A stretch of 64,000 bases of DNA from Hoeflea sp. IMCC20628 (GCF_001011155.1 NZ_CP011480.1:1-64000), one strand, 5' to 3'; positions 1 to 8,119 are shown, counted from the stretch's first letter. Numbers and translations: made by a program. Notes: generated by a model not told the origin, from the letters alone.

Positions 1-392
1 GCAATCACCTGCAAATGTTCACCTTCTTCAGGCCTGCGCTGCTTGATATAAGTCCGCGCCTTTGACCCGCCAGGTGCCGCCAAGTGGCGGCGCAGGGCAT
101 TTATGTCGGCAAGCGAGTAAAGCCTTCTTCCGCCAGCGCCAGTTTCGGGCTGTGGGCCGTCACCGGAAATCGACAGTTGCCGCAAATAGCCATCAGACAC
201 GCCAATCAGCTTTGCCGCTTCACCGGAGGTAAACGACCGCATTTGCTTTTGGCTGAGTGGCGGAAACAGCCGCAGGCGCATCGCCGACAACTGCTCCGAC
301 AGCATCTTTGCATCCGCTGCAATCTGTTGATCGGCAGGAAGCAGATGGCTTTTGCCAAGCTTCTCGCTCAAAATTTTTGCCTGCTCGTTCAC
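1..392 (-). CDS. repA: Plasmid partitioning ATPase RepA (ParA family), N-terminal part, cut by window edge
   Basis: Reading the minus strand from a GTG at 392, preceded by GGAGAGA, gives about 130 codons with no stop to the window edge. The residues VNEQAKILSEKLGK, LSAMRLRLFPP, FTSGEAAKLIGVSDGYLRQLS, GAGGRRLYSLADINALR and GEHLQVIA are the typical N-terminal MerR-like DNA-binding region of RepA from repABC replicons. The Walker ATPase domain lies beyond the edge. RepA works with RepB on a parS centromere to segregate the replicon and represses its own operon. repB and repC should follow to the left. An ATG-only gene finder would miss this gene because the start is GTG and the gene is incomplete. 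Confidence 0.93.
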   Translation of the reverse strand, partial: MNEQAKILSEKLGKSHLLPADQQIAADAKMLSEQLSAMRLRLFPPLSQKQMRSFTSGEAAKLIGVSDGYLRQLSISGDGPQPETGAGGRRLYSLADINALRRHLAAPGGSKARTYIKQRRPEEGEHLQVI

Positions 393-689
393 CTAGTCTC
401 TCCATAACCACGCGTGTGGTTCGTACAAAAGGTCTTAACCAGTTGGTTCAAAACGCGCCCACATTCGGGCAGCGTTCCTGAACGCCAATTCCAGACAGAC
501 ATTGCCCGAAACACTATTCAGAGGTTAAGGCCACATCTGCACACACGCACACATATTACGAAATACTTGTAAGCTACGAGATCATCCCGACAACTCCGGC
601 CATAAACATGACTAACGGTATTCATCCACTTCGCCAGCATCAACCGTCACAAAGATGCGTGTCGAAGCGAGTCGTGTCAACAAAAACAA

Positions 690-707
690 GGTTAACGGAA
701 ATTAACC
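690..707. promoter_or_regulatory. Inverted repeat upstream of repA
   Basis: GGTTAA at 690-695 and TTAACC at 702-707 are perfect 6-bp arms around a 6-nt spacer, about 300 bp upstream of the repA start. It could be a RepA or RepB binding site. It does not fit the repABC parS consensus, so the role is uncertain. Confidence 0.3.
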
Positions 708-1090
708 ATTGTGGCAGCAGGAAAACAGGCATGCAAAATAGTGTTTTGAGTTGATTTTCGGTCCATTCCAAGAGGCATCACTTCTCTATTGAGGGTTGGC
801 TCACAACGGCTTTGAAGGGTCTGGATCCCGCATTGCCACATGCCATTAATTTGATTTCGACGAAGCGATGGAATCGGTGTGGATGAAAGCGATCCTGGGG
901 AAGGCGCTTGGCCGTCTCCGTGAGGAACTGCATAGAATGGCGCGAGGGGATGGAGCCCGAGGATCTCCAGATGGCATCTATCAAGGGCCCGTGATCGACA
1001 AGGGGCTAGAAATCATCATGCCCGGACTGATTCCGCTAACGTCATGCGATCCGACACAGCAAGCCTGCGATCGCTGGCACTCCAGCCAAA

Positions 1091-1106
1091 GTTGACAGCT
1101 GTCAAC
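1091..1106. promoter_or_regulatory. parS: Candidate parS centromere of the repABC replicon
   Basis: GTTGACAGCTGTCAAC is a perfect 16-bp palindrome that fits the consensus GTTNNCNGCNGNNAAC known for RepB-binding parS sites of alphaproteobacterial repABC replicons. It lies about 700 bp upstream of repA, near the end of the integrase gene. The palindrome is seen directly; the parS role follows from the consensus and the adjacent repA. Confidence 0.75.
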
Positions 1107-1254
1107 CAGCCCCACACCACTTCAGCCTACCAGCGTCATCTTCAGCAAATTGCAACGAAAGACTGGCGGGAAGGGGACGCTGCGCTGGGAGGCAAACGCT
1201 TTATACAAAACCGCCATCGCAGACATCTCCGGATAGAGCCGGGCAAGGCTCCTT

Positions 1255-2487
1255 CTACAATCCGGCCGCTTTGCTCAAATTCACCCTGAACCGATCCCTT
1301 CGCCGCTGATACCGCCGGGTCATTTCCGCTGAGGCGTGGCCGAGCTGCTTTTGCACATATCTCTCGTCGACTTCGGCGGAGGAGGCCAGGCCGGCGCGGA
1401 GCGAATGGCCGGAGAATTTCAACACCCGTTCGACTTCACCCAGATCGCCGCGGATTCCAGCAGCCTCTACTGTGCGCTTGACCAGCCGGGCGATCTGCTT
1501 GTCGTTGAGCCGGTCGGCGCCGACCTCCTTGCCGCGGCCGGTGACCCGGCGGAACAGCGGACCATGGGCAAGTTTCGCAAACCTGATCCAGGTCTGCACA
1601 GCGACAACAGGGCAGGTGGTGTCAGATGAACCGCGGCCGATTTCAACTTCGCGCCAGCCGGTTTTTCCGCGCAGTGTGATCAGCATACCCTTGTCAAAAA
1701 TTTCGATCCATCCGCGGCCATCTTCAGTTTGTTCAGGCTTGAGGTCGAGACCGACAATTTCGGATCGCCGCAAACCGCCGGCATAGCCGATCAACAACAT
1801 GGCGCGATCACGCAGGCCGCGCAGGCTGCTGCGATCGATTGTCTCCAGCATGGCGATGATATCTTCCGCCATGACCGCTTCCTTCTGGACTGGCGGCTTG
1901 GCATGGCTGTTGCGGATACCGGCCATCACCGTTGCGATATGCCGGTCCTTGCGATCAAGAATTTGTCCGCGCTGCAAATAATTCCACGACAAGGCCGAGA
2001 GACGCCGCTCAATCGTTGCCACCGAGTTGGGCTTTGTGCCTCGCCCGGAACTGCCCGGCACCCGCCTGCCAACGGCAGTGACGAAGTCACTGCCACTGAC
2101 AACGGCAGTGGCACAGGCGGTGATGTACAGCCCGACAGTTTGTGGATTGGCGGGGAGGGCGGCCAGTCCTGAGCGGCGGCACCAGGCGGAAAAATGCTTC
2201 CAGTCGGCGGCGTAGGCCTTGCGGGTGTTGGCAGAACTGGCGGCTTCGACATACCCGCGCGCGCGCTCGGTGAGAGACACGATGTGTGCAAGGTGCGAAG
2301 GATGGGCCGGCAGATCGGCGCCCGAACCAGTACCGGCATCGAGGCCCTCAACAGGGGAGGGCAGGCTCGCCTGTTGACCGACCGGAGACTCGGGCGCCGC
2401 AACACTGTTGCCGGCAGCCGTGCTGTCCTGCGGTGCGGAGTTTTGATCGGGTTGAATATCGGCAGTTTGGTCGATGATTTGGGCCAT
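1255..2487 (-). CDS. Tyrosine-type site-specific recombinase
   Basis: 410 residues. The first 80 are a low-complexity A/P/Q-rich extension. A SAM-like core-binding domain follows (ANTRKAYAADWKHFSAWCRR), then the catalytic domain with Arg in GYAGGLRRSEIVGL, Lys in GKTGWREVEI, His-Arg in HSLRAG, His in LGHASAEM and the probable nucleophile Tyr in TRRYQRRRD. It breaks and joins DNA through a 3'-phosphotyrosine. It is divergent from the DUF1403/ScpB pair, with dif-like inverted repeats in the 124-bp gap. This trio is familiar from alphaproteobacterial plasmids, so dimer resolution or plasmid maintenance is more likely than phage integration. That role is inference. Confidence 0.9.
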   Translation of the reverse strand: MAQIIDQTADIQPDQNSAPQDSTAAGNSVAAPESPVGQQASLPSPVEGLDAGTGSGADLPAHPSHLAHIVSLTERARGYVEAASSANTRKAYAADWKHFSAWCRRSGLAALPANPQTVGLYITACATAVVSGSDFVTAVGRRVPGSSGRGTKPNSVATIERRLSALSWNYLQRGQILDRKDRHIATVMAGIRNSHAKPPVQKEAVMAEDIIAMLETIDRSSLRGLRDRAMLLIGYAGGLRRSEIVGLDLKPEQTEDGRGWIEIFDKGMLITLRGKTGWREVEIGRGSSDTTCPVVAVQTWIRFAKLAHGPLFRRVTGRGKEVGADRLNDKQIARLVKRTVEAAGIRGDLGEVERVLKFSGHSLRAGLASSAEVDERYVQKQLGHASAEMTRRYQRRRDRFRVNLSKAAGL

Positions 2488-2507
2488 TTCTCCATAATGA
2501 GCAAAAC

Positions 2508-2532
2508 GTCGGATAATGCAATCTTATCAGAC
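2508..2532. promoter_or_regulatory. Imperfect inverted repeat upstream of the recombinase gene
   Basis: GTCGGATAA (2508-2516) and TTATCAGAC (2524-2532) are 9-bp arms with one mismatch and a 7-nt spacer, 20 bp upstream of the recombinase start codon. The geometry suits either an operator or a tyrosine-recombinase core site. The motif CGGATAATG recurs at 2557-2565. Confidence 0.45.
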
Positions 2533-2553
2533 ATCAAAAATTAAGGACAGGCC

Positions 2554-2590
2554 GTGCGGATAATGGCATTATCACTGGCATATTCCGCAC
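2554..2590. promoter_or_regulatory. Nested palindromes, dif-like candidate site
   Basis: GTGCGGATAATG (2554-2565) and CATATTCCGCAC (2579-2590) form 12-bp inverted arms with two mismatches around 13 nt. Inside is a perfect palindrome, GATAATGGCATTATC (2559-2573). The site lies between the divergent recombinase and DUF1403 genes. It may be the recombination site used by the recombinase or an operator for both genes. Confidence 0.45.
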
Positions 2591-2611
2591 ATCCGATATA
2601 GCGTCACCAAC

Positions 2612-3568
2612 ATGGATTCGCTGCCGGCTGCCCCTTCTTCATTGCCTTTTCGCTTGTCTGGCCTGCCCGTGTGGGTACGGCCGAACGGTCGTGATGTGAC
2701 CGAGGCGGACGCGGCTTTTGCAGCCGGCATCGCCCTGAAATCGCTTGATGATCTGGTTCGCTCGGACCCCCCCTGGGTCGGTTGCTGGCGCTCGCGTCAG
2801 GCGCTCAAATGCGCCGCTGCGGCCGTCCGGCTGATGGGACGTAACGAGGACGAACACGCGTTGCGTGACGCGGTCTTGTTGACTGCGTCCGGTGATAATC
2901 CTGGCCCGGCTGGGAAGGTGCTTTTGGCGTTCAATAGGGTTTCCACGCAAAAACCGGCGGTTTCCGCGAAACAGGTGGCCGAACTGGCTGATCTTTTGGG
3001 GCTCCCTTGGGATGAGCCGTTTGCGACCATTGCTAGGACCGTGACTGACGACGCGGTTCAGTCGGGTCGGTCGCCACCCTTTGCCGCTGCGGAGCTGGTG
3101 ACAACACTCTGCGCCGCCCGTCTGGATGCCGAGCCGCTCGCCTGGGCGCTAGCCGATGGTCTCATCGCCAAACAACTCAAGTGGCCAAAACCCGTTCCGC
3201 TTTTTCTGTCGGAACGTTATGGTTCTGCCTTCCGCACGGTCGGGGGCAGGGGACGTGTTCGCCCTGGCGAACCCGCATTTGCGGGGGCGGTTTGTTTGGC
3301 CTTGGTCGACGGCGTACAGGCAGCCCTACTGTCAGCGGTGGAGATAGCCCGACGATCTGATCAACTTCTGGCCGTTGCACCAAAACTGCGGACTAAAGGT
3401 GCCGATCCTGTCATTCACAGTCTGCTGAACCAGGATGCGGTTCTAGCCTCGGCCCCGGGCAGCAATCTATCCCGATGGGCGAGTACGCGCATGTTCGAAC
3501 GGTTGGAGGGTTTTGGGGCCGTGCGGGAGCTGTCTGGCCGATCGTCCTTCCGGTTCTATGGATTATGA
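2612..3568 (+). CDS. DUF1403 family protein
   Basis: 318 residues, soluble, no signal peptide and no catalytic motif that I can name. It matches the DUF1403 family of alphaproteobacterial plasmids ([36 protein letters not shown] near the start, [21 protein letters not shown] near the end). Its stop overlaps the next start as ATGA (3565-3568), so it is translationally coupled to the ScpB-like gene. The family has no established function. Coupling to a ScpB homologue and a recombinase suggests a DNA-associated role. Confidence 0.85.
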   Translation: MDSLPAAPSSLPFRLSGLPVWVRPNGRDVTEADAAFAAGIALKSLDDLVRSDPPWVGCWRSRQALKCAAAAVRLMGRNEDEHALRDAVLLTASGDNPGPAGKVLLAFNRVSTQKPAVSAKQVAELADLLGLPWDEPFATIARTVTDDAVQSGRSPPFAAAELVTTLCAARLDAEPLAWALADGLIAKQLKWPKPVPLFLSERYGSAFRTVGGRGRVRPGEPAFAGAVCLALVDGVQAALLSAVEIARRSDQLLAVAPKLRTKGADPVIHSLLNQDAVLASAPGSNLSRWASTRMFERLEGFGAVRELSGRSSFRFYGL

Positions 3569-4254
3569 CGATGACCACATCGACTGCGGCAAAACCATCC
3601 CGAAAGAAGACGAACGCTACAGCCGAACGGCTGTTTGATCGGGAGCTGGGGGATTTGCCGGCGGAAATGCGCTGGCGGGAATGGATACTGCGGGTGGAGG
3701 CAGTGATCTTTGCCTCCACCGAGCCAGTGACGCGTGAAACCCTGGCGCGTGTTGTCGGCAAAGACTGCAGCATTGACCTACTCATTGATGACCTGCACGA
3801 GGAACTCCGATCCCGGCCATATGAACTGGTATCGGTTGCCGGCGGCTGGCAGCACCGAAGCCGTACTGCTTACGCGGACGCAATCCGGGCATCGCAGGCG
3901 CCGACAAGGGGCGGGGTTGCGGCTCTGTCCGAATTCGAGGCGATGGTGCTTATGGCGATTGCGTATTCCCAGCCGCTGACGCGCAGCGAGCTGTCGAAGA
4001 TCTTTGGCAAGGAAGTCAGCCGTGACGTGATCGGGTCCCTGCGCGGCGCCGGGTTCATTGCGTCTGGGCCTCGCAGCCCGACGCCGGGGGCTCCCTATAC
4101 CTATGTGACGACGAAACACTTCCTCTCTGCCTTCGGCATGGAGACGTTGCGCGATCTGCCCGACATCGAGGCGCTAGAGGATGCTGGGTTGCTGGATGCC
4201 CGTATACCCTTGGGCAATGGTTTTGCGGAAAAAAGTCCTGATGAAGACGAGTAG
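3565..4254 (+). CDS. ScpB-like protein (SMC-Scp chromosome segregation family), plasmid type
   Basis: 229 residues from the ATG at 3565, chosen because it overlaps the DUF1403 stop; a second ATG at 3571 is also possible. The central part has the paired winged-helix layout of Scp[22 protein letters not shown], then a second helix-turn-helix [48 protein letters not shown]. ScpB normally binds ScpA and SMC to condense chromosomes. No smc or scpA lies nearby, so this copy either borrows chromosomal partners or has a separate plasmid role. The acidic tail ends EKSPDEDE. Confidence 0.85.
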   Translation: MTMTTSTAAKPSRKKTNATAERLFDRELGDLPAEMRWREWILRVEAVIFASTEPVTRETLARVVGKDCSIDLLIDDLHEELRSRPYELVSVAGGWQHRSRTAYADAIRASQAPTRGGVAALSEFEAMVLMAIAYSQPLTRSELSKIFGKEVSRDVIGSLRGAGFIASGPRSPTPGAPYTYVTTKHFLSAFGMETLRDLPDIEALEDAGLLDARIPLGNGFAEKSPDEDE

Positions 4255-4315
4255 TACGATCCACCGCTTTCGGAAACGATGCGCAGCGGACCCAACAATC
4301 GCAAGAGGTCAGAAG

Positions 4316-4675
4316 TCAGTCAGCCAGATCGTCCAGTGTGACCCCAAGGGCATCCGCCAAAGCGCGCAGGGACGCGACCGACCCCTGCTTGCGACCGGTC
4401 TCTATCTCGGCAATGGAGACGCGGTTCACACCGGCCTTTTCCGCCAGCGCCGCCTGGGTCAAGCCGCGCAGATCGCGATAGACGCGCAGTGGGCTTTCGC
4501 CATTCATCAGGCGGTTTGCAAAGCCTTCCGGGATCAGTTCGTCCTCGCCCGCTGCCAGCGCCGCCTTGGAGCGATCATAGGTTTGAAGGTCGGCCAGATC
4601 TTCGGCTGCCGCCTGAAGGCGGTCATATTCTTCGCGGGGAATCGTCACCATCTCGTTCATGTCATACCCTTTCAA
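4316..4675 (-). CDS. XRE-family antitoxin (HigA-like)
   Basis: 119 residues. The N-terminal part is a Phd-like linker (EMVTIPREEYDRLQAAAEDLADLQ) and the C-terminal part a clear Cro/XRE helix-turn-helix (GLTQAALAEKAGVNRVSIAEIETGRKQGSVASLRALADALGV). It should neutralise the toxin encoded just upstream and repress the shared promoter. Its start overlaps the toxin stop by 4 bp. An internal ATG at 4660 (MNEM) is an alternative start. Toxin-first order is typical of higBA-type loci. Confidence 0.9.
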   Translation of the reverse strand: MKGYDMNEMVTIPREEYDRLQAAAEDLADLQTYDRSKAALAAGEDELIPEGFANRLMNGESPLRVYRDLRGLTQAALAEKAGVNRVSIAEIETGRKQGSVASLRALADALGVTLDDLAD

Positions 4676-4923
4676 TCATAAACGCCGCCACGGGGGCCTA
4701 TATCCAGAATGGCCAGGACATTGTCTTGTTCATCCATGATTACCCGCCAATCGCCCACGCGTAGTCGGATCCCATCTCGCCCCTTCAATGCCTTCACATT
4801 GTTCGCCTGCGAGGCTGGGTCTTGTGCATAGGCTTCGATCTTGGACCGGATCAGTTGAGCCTTGTTCACTGGCATCCGGCGCAAGACCCGGATTGCCATC
4901 TTCGTATAACTGATCTGCCTCAT
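4672..4923 (-). CDS. RelE/ParE-family toxin
   Basis: 83 residues from the ATG at 4923 (MRQISYTKMAIRVLRRMP). It has the compact RelE fold signature: an N-terminal helix pair (AIRVLRRMPVNKAQLIRSKIEAYA), NNVKALKGRDGIRLRVGDWRVIMDEQDNVLAILDIGPRGGVYD, with the conserved LRVGDWRV strand and the C-terminal basic/Tyr tail. Such toxins are ribosome-dependent mRNA interferases or gyrase poisons; the sequence does not decide which. An upstream in-frame start at 5007 would run through the operator-like repeat and is less likely. The pair probably stabilises the replicon. Confidence 0.88.
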   Translation of the reverse strand: MRQISYTKMAIRVLRRMPVNKAQLIRSKIEAYAQDPASQANNVKALKGRDGIRLRVGDWRVIMDEQDNVLAILDIGPRGGVYD

Positions 4924-4925
4924 GT

Positions 4926-4942
4926 TGTCGCTATGGGCGACA
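4926..4942. promoter_or_regulatory. Operator-like inverted repeat of the toxin-antitoxin pair
   Basis: TGTCGC (4926-4931) and GCGACA (4937-4942) are perfect 6-bp arms with a 5-nt spacer, directly upstream of the toxin ATG. This is where an XRE antitoxin would be expected to bind for autoregulation. Confidence 0.5.
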
Positions 4943-5257
4943 TTCAAACGAGAGTCAAGAGACGTGTCGCCGAAAGCTACATGTTTACAGCAGATCCGAC
5001 TGCGCAAATGGATTGCTGGGCATCGTCAAGTTAGCCCGTGAATTTCTCTGATTTCGGATTTACGAGGTGATGACATGACTTGCTAATGATCGAAGGGGCG
5101 TTGTCAAGTTAAGTTTGGCAAGCTGAGAGCGGCCGGACGTTCAAGAATTTTTAGGCGATGCAGGCCGCGATTTTCCATGCATCGAACGCTTCGAGGCGAT
5201 GGTAGCGAATTGTTTGTGCGGCACGGCGGCGGTACGGAACTGAAAAGCAATTGCGGG
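4943..5257. other. Intergenic stretch between toxin gene and IS element
   Basis: About 315 bp. Minus-strand frames include a short piece ending KKFLNVRPLSACQT or, in another frame, SMHGKSRPASPKNS, which look like debris of a mobile gene but match no family I recognise. The segment GTCAAGTTA occurs twice (about 5027 and 5103). Confidence 0.3.
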
Positions 5258-6303
5258 GGCCGTGTTGCATAGATCAACGTCAACTGGGAACGCGCCCTTC
5301 CCGAGACGAAATTCAGGCGGTGCGTTCAAAACTTGGGCGGCCAAGTCCGGTCATCCGGTTGAGAACCCGGACGCCAACCTTGGCTTCTGTTTTCTGATTT
5401 TCGAAGTTGCGCGCCTTTAGCTTGGGCCCGATAACGGCTTTCCAGCGGCCCATGAGAGTTTCACCTCGACTGCGTTGATTGTAGCCAGTGGCTTTCTGCC
5501 AGGCCATCCGCCCGCGGGCTGCGATCTCGGCGATATGGCAGTCACGTGCCGTCGGATCTTTGGCCGCATTGGGGCTCAGTATTGCGTTTTTGGGAGGTGG
5601 GATCGTGACATCGATCGCCGATCCGAACCGAGCGGCTAGCAAATCAGATGTTGGTTCTCCGTCGTAAGCTCCATCTGCGAGGAACATATCAACCGGGCCG
5701 TCGACTTGATCCAACAGATCTGGCAGCGCCGTCGGATCGCCGACGTCATCCTTGGTTAGGTCCGCGCATACAATCTCACCGCTGACAAGATCAAGACCGA
5801 GGTGGAGCTTGCGCCAAGAGCGCCGTTTGCGCTTTGTATTATGCTTTTGCTCAAGCCATTCGCCCTCGCCGAAGACCTTCAGGCCGGTACTATCCACCAC
5901 CAGATGGACCGGATCGGATCGGTCGGTTTTACGCGTCGCAGGCAAAGTCAGTCCCTTGCCCCGGCGCGAGAGCGTGGAGAAATCTGGCACCGCGATCTCG
6001 ACACCAAGCAAGGTCGCGATACTACCCATGAAGCCTTGTGTCTGGCGCAACGGTTGCTTGAAGACAGCGCTCAGGGTCAGGCAGATCTTGATCGCCAGGT
6101 CTGAATATGTCCGCTGACCACCCCGCGTCGCCCGGCGCGGTGCCCGCCACAAACCAAGCGCCTCTTCGCTGACCCATCCGTTCCAATCGCGACAAAGGTC
6201 CTTCCACCCTTTGCGGCCGCTCCGCACCGCTGGCCGTACCATCACGATCATTGTCTCGATAAGTCCGTGCTTTGTGAAGTCTCATAGAGCGACGCCGCGA
6301 CAT
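5258..6303 (-). mobile_element. IS5-family insertion sequence (approximate limits)
   Basis: The left end carries GGCCGTGTTGCATAGATC at 5258-5275, which resembles the GGCTTTGTTGAATAAATC-type terminal repeat of IS903-like IS5 elements. A matching right end is only weakly visible near 6284-6301 on the opposite strand, so the right limit is approximate. The element carries one transposase gene on the minus strand. Confidence 0.6.
5313..6251 (-). CDS. IS5-family transposase
   Basis: 312 residues. The family signature WVSEEALGLWRAPRRATRGGQ opens the protein. The DDE triad is visible as Asp in HLVVDSTGLKVFGEGEW, Asp in MFLADGAYDGEPTSDLL and Glu in NQRSRGETLMGRWKAVIG. The first 20 residues (IVMVRPAVRSGRKGWKD) are shorter and less typical than in relatives, so the true N-terminus may be slightly altered. 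The frame is otherwise intact, so the element may be active. Confidence 0.9.
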   Translation of the reverse strand: MIVMVRPAVRSGRKGWKDLCRDWNGWVSEEALGLWRAPRRATRGGQRTYSDLAIKICLTLSAVFKQPLRQTQGFMGSIATLLGVEIAVPDFSTLSRRGKGLTLPATRKTDRSDPVHLVVDSTGLKVFGEGEWLEQKHNTKRKRRSWRKLHLGLDLVSGEIVCADLTKDDVGDPTALPDLLDQVDGPVDMFLADGAYDGEPTSDLLAARFGSAIDVTIPPPKNAILSPNAAKDPTARDCHIAEIAARGRMAWQKATGYNQRSRGETLMGRWKAVIGPKLKARNFENQKTEAKVGVRVLNRMTGLGRPSFERTA

Positions 6304-6472
6304 TGACTACTAAACCATGGTCCGTTGTGCTGTTTTCCGACGATATAGCGTGCCTGTCGGCCAGCAAAAGGTCGGCTCGACACAGGTTTGAACTCGCTGC
6401 GCCTGCCAACGCCAATGGCTGCTCTGTTGGAAGGCCGAGTCCAGTAGAGCGGATTGACATGGATCAATGCGC

Positions 6473-6492
6473 ATATGCGGCAAAGCGCATAT
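6473..6492. promoter_or_regulatory. Candidate ArsR operator
   Basis: ATATGCG (6473-6479) and CGCATAT (6486-6492) are perfect 7-bp arms around a 6-nt spacer, ending 9 bp before the regulator ATG at 6502. The size and AT-rich arms suit ArsR/SmtB repressors. It should control the whole downstream operon and release when metal binds the repressor. Confidence 0.65.
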
Positions 6493-6501
6493 TTACGGAC
6501 C

Positions 6502-6789
6502 ATGCAAGAGATACTTAACGCCCTTTGTGATTCGACCCGCCGCTCCGCCCTCGCCATCGTTTGGGGTGGGGGCGAGCATTGCGTGTGCGAATTGATGGAG
6601 CGGCTTGATGCAAGCCAGAGCCGCATGTCGCGACACATGAAAGTGCTGCGCGAAGCTGGTCTCGTCCTCGACCGACGCGACGCACAATGGGTTCGTTTTC
6701 GCCGAAACCCGGATATTGCACCTGAAATTACGGCGATGATCTCCGCCGTTTTGAACGCAGAAAAACTCTTTGAACAGGCAATGGCATGA
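6502..6789 (+). CDS. ArsR/SmtB-family metal-responsive repressor
   Basis: 95 residues from the ATG at 6502. This start keeps the palindrome at 6473-6492 outside the gene; ATGs at 6454 and 6475 would place it inside or overlap it. The winged helix-turn-helix is clear: MQEILNALCDSTRRSALAIVWGG, then CVCELMERLDASQSRMSRHMKVLREAGLVLDRRDAQWVRFRRNP. The CVC at the start of the recognition unit is the place where arsenic or cadmium-type sensors bind thiophilic metal. The stop overlaps the permease start (ATGA). It is expected to repress the operon until metal or an oxyanion releases it. Confidence 0.9.
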   Translation: MQEILNALCDSTRRSALAIVWGGGEHCVCELMERLDASQSRMSRHMKVLREAGLVLDRRDAQWVRFRRNPDIAPEITAMISAVLNAEKLFEQAMA

Positions 6790-7844
6790 CAACCGCAACT
6801 CATGGAATTGTTCCGAAGCACGAAACGCCAGACTGGGTATGGTATGCGGGCGTTCTTAGTGTTGGTGTTGTTGGCTGGCTGGCATACGGTCAGTTGATGC
6901 CCTTCGCCGAGTGGGTCACAGCCCTGTTCCCCGTTGCACGCGACAGCCACACCGGCGAGGCGATCGCATTCTTCGCCTATGATGTGCCAAAGGTGCTTCT
7001 GCTACTGACGGCAATCGTCTTTGTGACGGGTGTGCTGCGCAGTTGGTTCAGCCCCGAGAAGACCCGGGCACTGCTTGCGGGCAAACGTGAGATTCTTGGC
7101 TATCCGCTGGCGGCTTTACTGGGCGTGCTGACACCGTTCTGTTCTTGCTCGTCAGTCCCGCTTTTCATCGGCTTTGTATCGGCAGGAGTCCCACTCGGCG
7201 TGACGTTCTCGTTCCTGATTGCAGGTCCGATGGTAGGTCCCGTCGGACTTGGGCTGCTTTATGGCCTGGTCGGATGGCAGATCGCCACGATCTATCTTGT
7301 GTTCGGTTTCTCGATTGCCATGGTCGCAGGATACGTGATGGGGAAGATGAAGCTGGAACGCTACCTGCAGGACTGGGTGCGCGAACTAAACGCGGGCCCG
7401 GTTGGCGATCTGCCCGAGGAAAACTTCACATTCGCCGACAGGTTGAAAACTGGCGTAGAGCAAGTCCGCGAGATTGTCGGCAAGGTCTGGATTTGGGTGT
7501 TGGTCGGCATCGGTATCGGCGCATTAATCCACGGCTATGTTCCCGAAACGATGATGCTGAAGATCATGGGTGGTCAGGCGTGGTGGTCGGTCCCCGCAGC
7601 GGTGGTTGTCGGCGTACCGATGTATACCAATGCGGCAGGTGTCATTCCCATTGTGGAGGCGCTACTCGGCAAGGGCGCGGCCCTTGGCACGACACTCGCT
7701 TTCATGATGTCGGTGATCGCGCTGTCGCTTCCGGAAATGATCATTCTCAAACAAGTGCTGACGTTGCGATTGATTGCGATCTTTATCGCCGTTGTCTCGG
7801 CTGGAATCCTAGCCACCGGCTACCTCTTTAACCTCTTATTGTAA
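6786..7844 (+). CDS. DUF318/ArsP-like permease
   Basis: 352 residues with about eight predicted membrane segments. The family motif TPFCSCSSVPLFIGF lies near residue 118, and a second related block (GVPMYTNAAGVIPIVEALLGKG) in the second half shows the internal repeat typical of the family. DUF318 permeases include ArsP, which exports trivalent organoarsenicals, and proteins of unknown substrate. The cysteines in FCSCSS could handle a thiophilic substrate. The ArsR regulator, CxxC protein and metal ATPase in the same operon fit export of metal, metalloid or a sulfur-bound species; the exact substrate is not shown. Confidence 0.87.
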   Translation: MTTATHGIVPKHETPDWVWYAGVLSVGVVGWLAYGQLMPFAEWVTALFPVARDSHTGEAIAFFAYDVPKVLLLLTAIVFVTGVLRSWFSPEKTRALLAGKREILGYPLAALLGVLTPFCSCSSVPLFIGFVSAGVPLGVTFSFLIAGPMVGPVGLGLLYGLVGWQIATIYLVFGFSIAMVAGYVMGKMKLERYLQDWVRELNAGPVGDLPEENFTFADRLKTGVEQVREIVGKVWIWVLVGIGIGALIHGYVPETMMLKIMGGQAWWSVPAAVVVGVPMYTNAAGVIPIVEALLGKGAALGTTLAFMMSVIALSLPEMIILKQVLTLRLIAIFIAVVSAGILATGYLFNLLL

Positions 7845-7882
7845 CCCGATTCATGAACCCGCTCCCCCTGAAAGGACATGCC

Positions 7883-8119
7883 ATGAAGACTGTCACAGTC
7901 TACGGCCCCGGCTGTAAACGCTGCGAAACCACCGAGATCATGATACGCGAGGCTGCCACGAAACTGGGTGTCGAAGTCAATATCGAAAAAGTGTCCGACC
8001 CACGCGCCATTGCAATGGCGGGCGTGATGTCAACACCGGGCATCAGTGTTGATGGCAAGCTGGTCCATGCCGGAGGGCTGCCCGCTGTAGCCAAACTGGA
8101 AGGATGGCTGGTGACATGA
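7883..8119 (+). CDS. Thioredoxin-like small redox protein (CxxC)
   Basis: 78 residues from the ATG at 7883, preceded by GAAAGGA. The fold opens MKTVTVYGPGCKRCETTE with an active-site GCKRC, and later MSTPGISVDGKLVHAGGLP carries the cis-Pro. It belongs to the small redox-active disulfide protein 2 group that commonly sits beside DUF318 permeases and ArsR regulators. It could deliver reducing equivalents or bind metal for the permease. No signal peptide, so cytosolic. Its stop overlaps the next start (8116-8119). Confidence 0.88.
   Translation: MKTVTVYGPGCKRCETTEIMIREAATKLGVEVNIEKVSDPRAIAMAGVMSTPGISVDGKLVHAGGLPAVAKLEGWLVT

Larger units (their letters stand above)
393..1254. other. Long non-coding region upstream of repA
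   Basis: About 860 bp without a convincing gene. Short open frames on both strands match nothing I recognise. It should hold the repABC promoter. Visible features are an inverted repeat next to the repA start (AACCAC/GTGGTT around 406-421), a GGTTAA/TTAACC repeat at 690-707 and the parS-like palindrome at 1091-1106. Confidence 0.5.

Noticed and set aside
84-481. Plus-strand open frames at the left edge (84-407, 257-481)
   Set aside because: They are opposite-strand shadows of repA, whose minus-strand translation matches RepA over its full visible length.
690-707. GGTTAA/TTAACC repeat as parS
   Set aside because: It lacks the central C-N-GC-N-G pattern; the palindrome at 1091-1106 fits in every fixed position.
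778-1289. Short frames on both strands between repA and the recombinase gene
   Set aside because: No family resemblance, no good ribosome binding sites, and they overlap each other and the parS candidate.
5141-5344. Minus-strand frame beside the IS5-family element
   Set aside because: It overlaps the IS end and matches no family; likely debris, so only mentioned as intergenic content.
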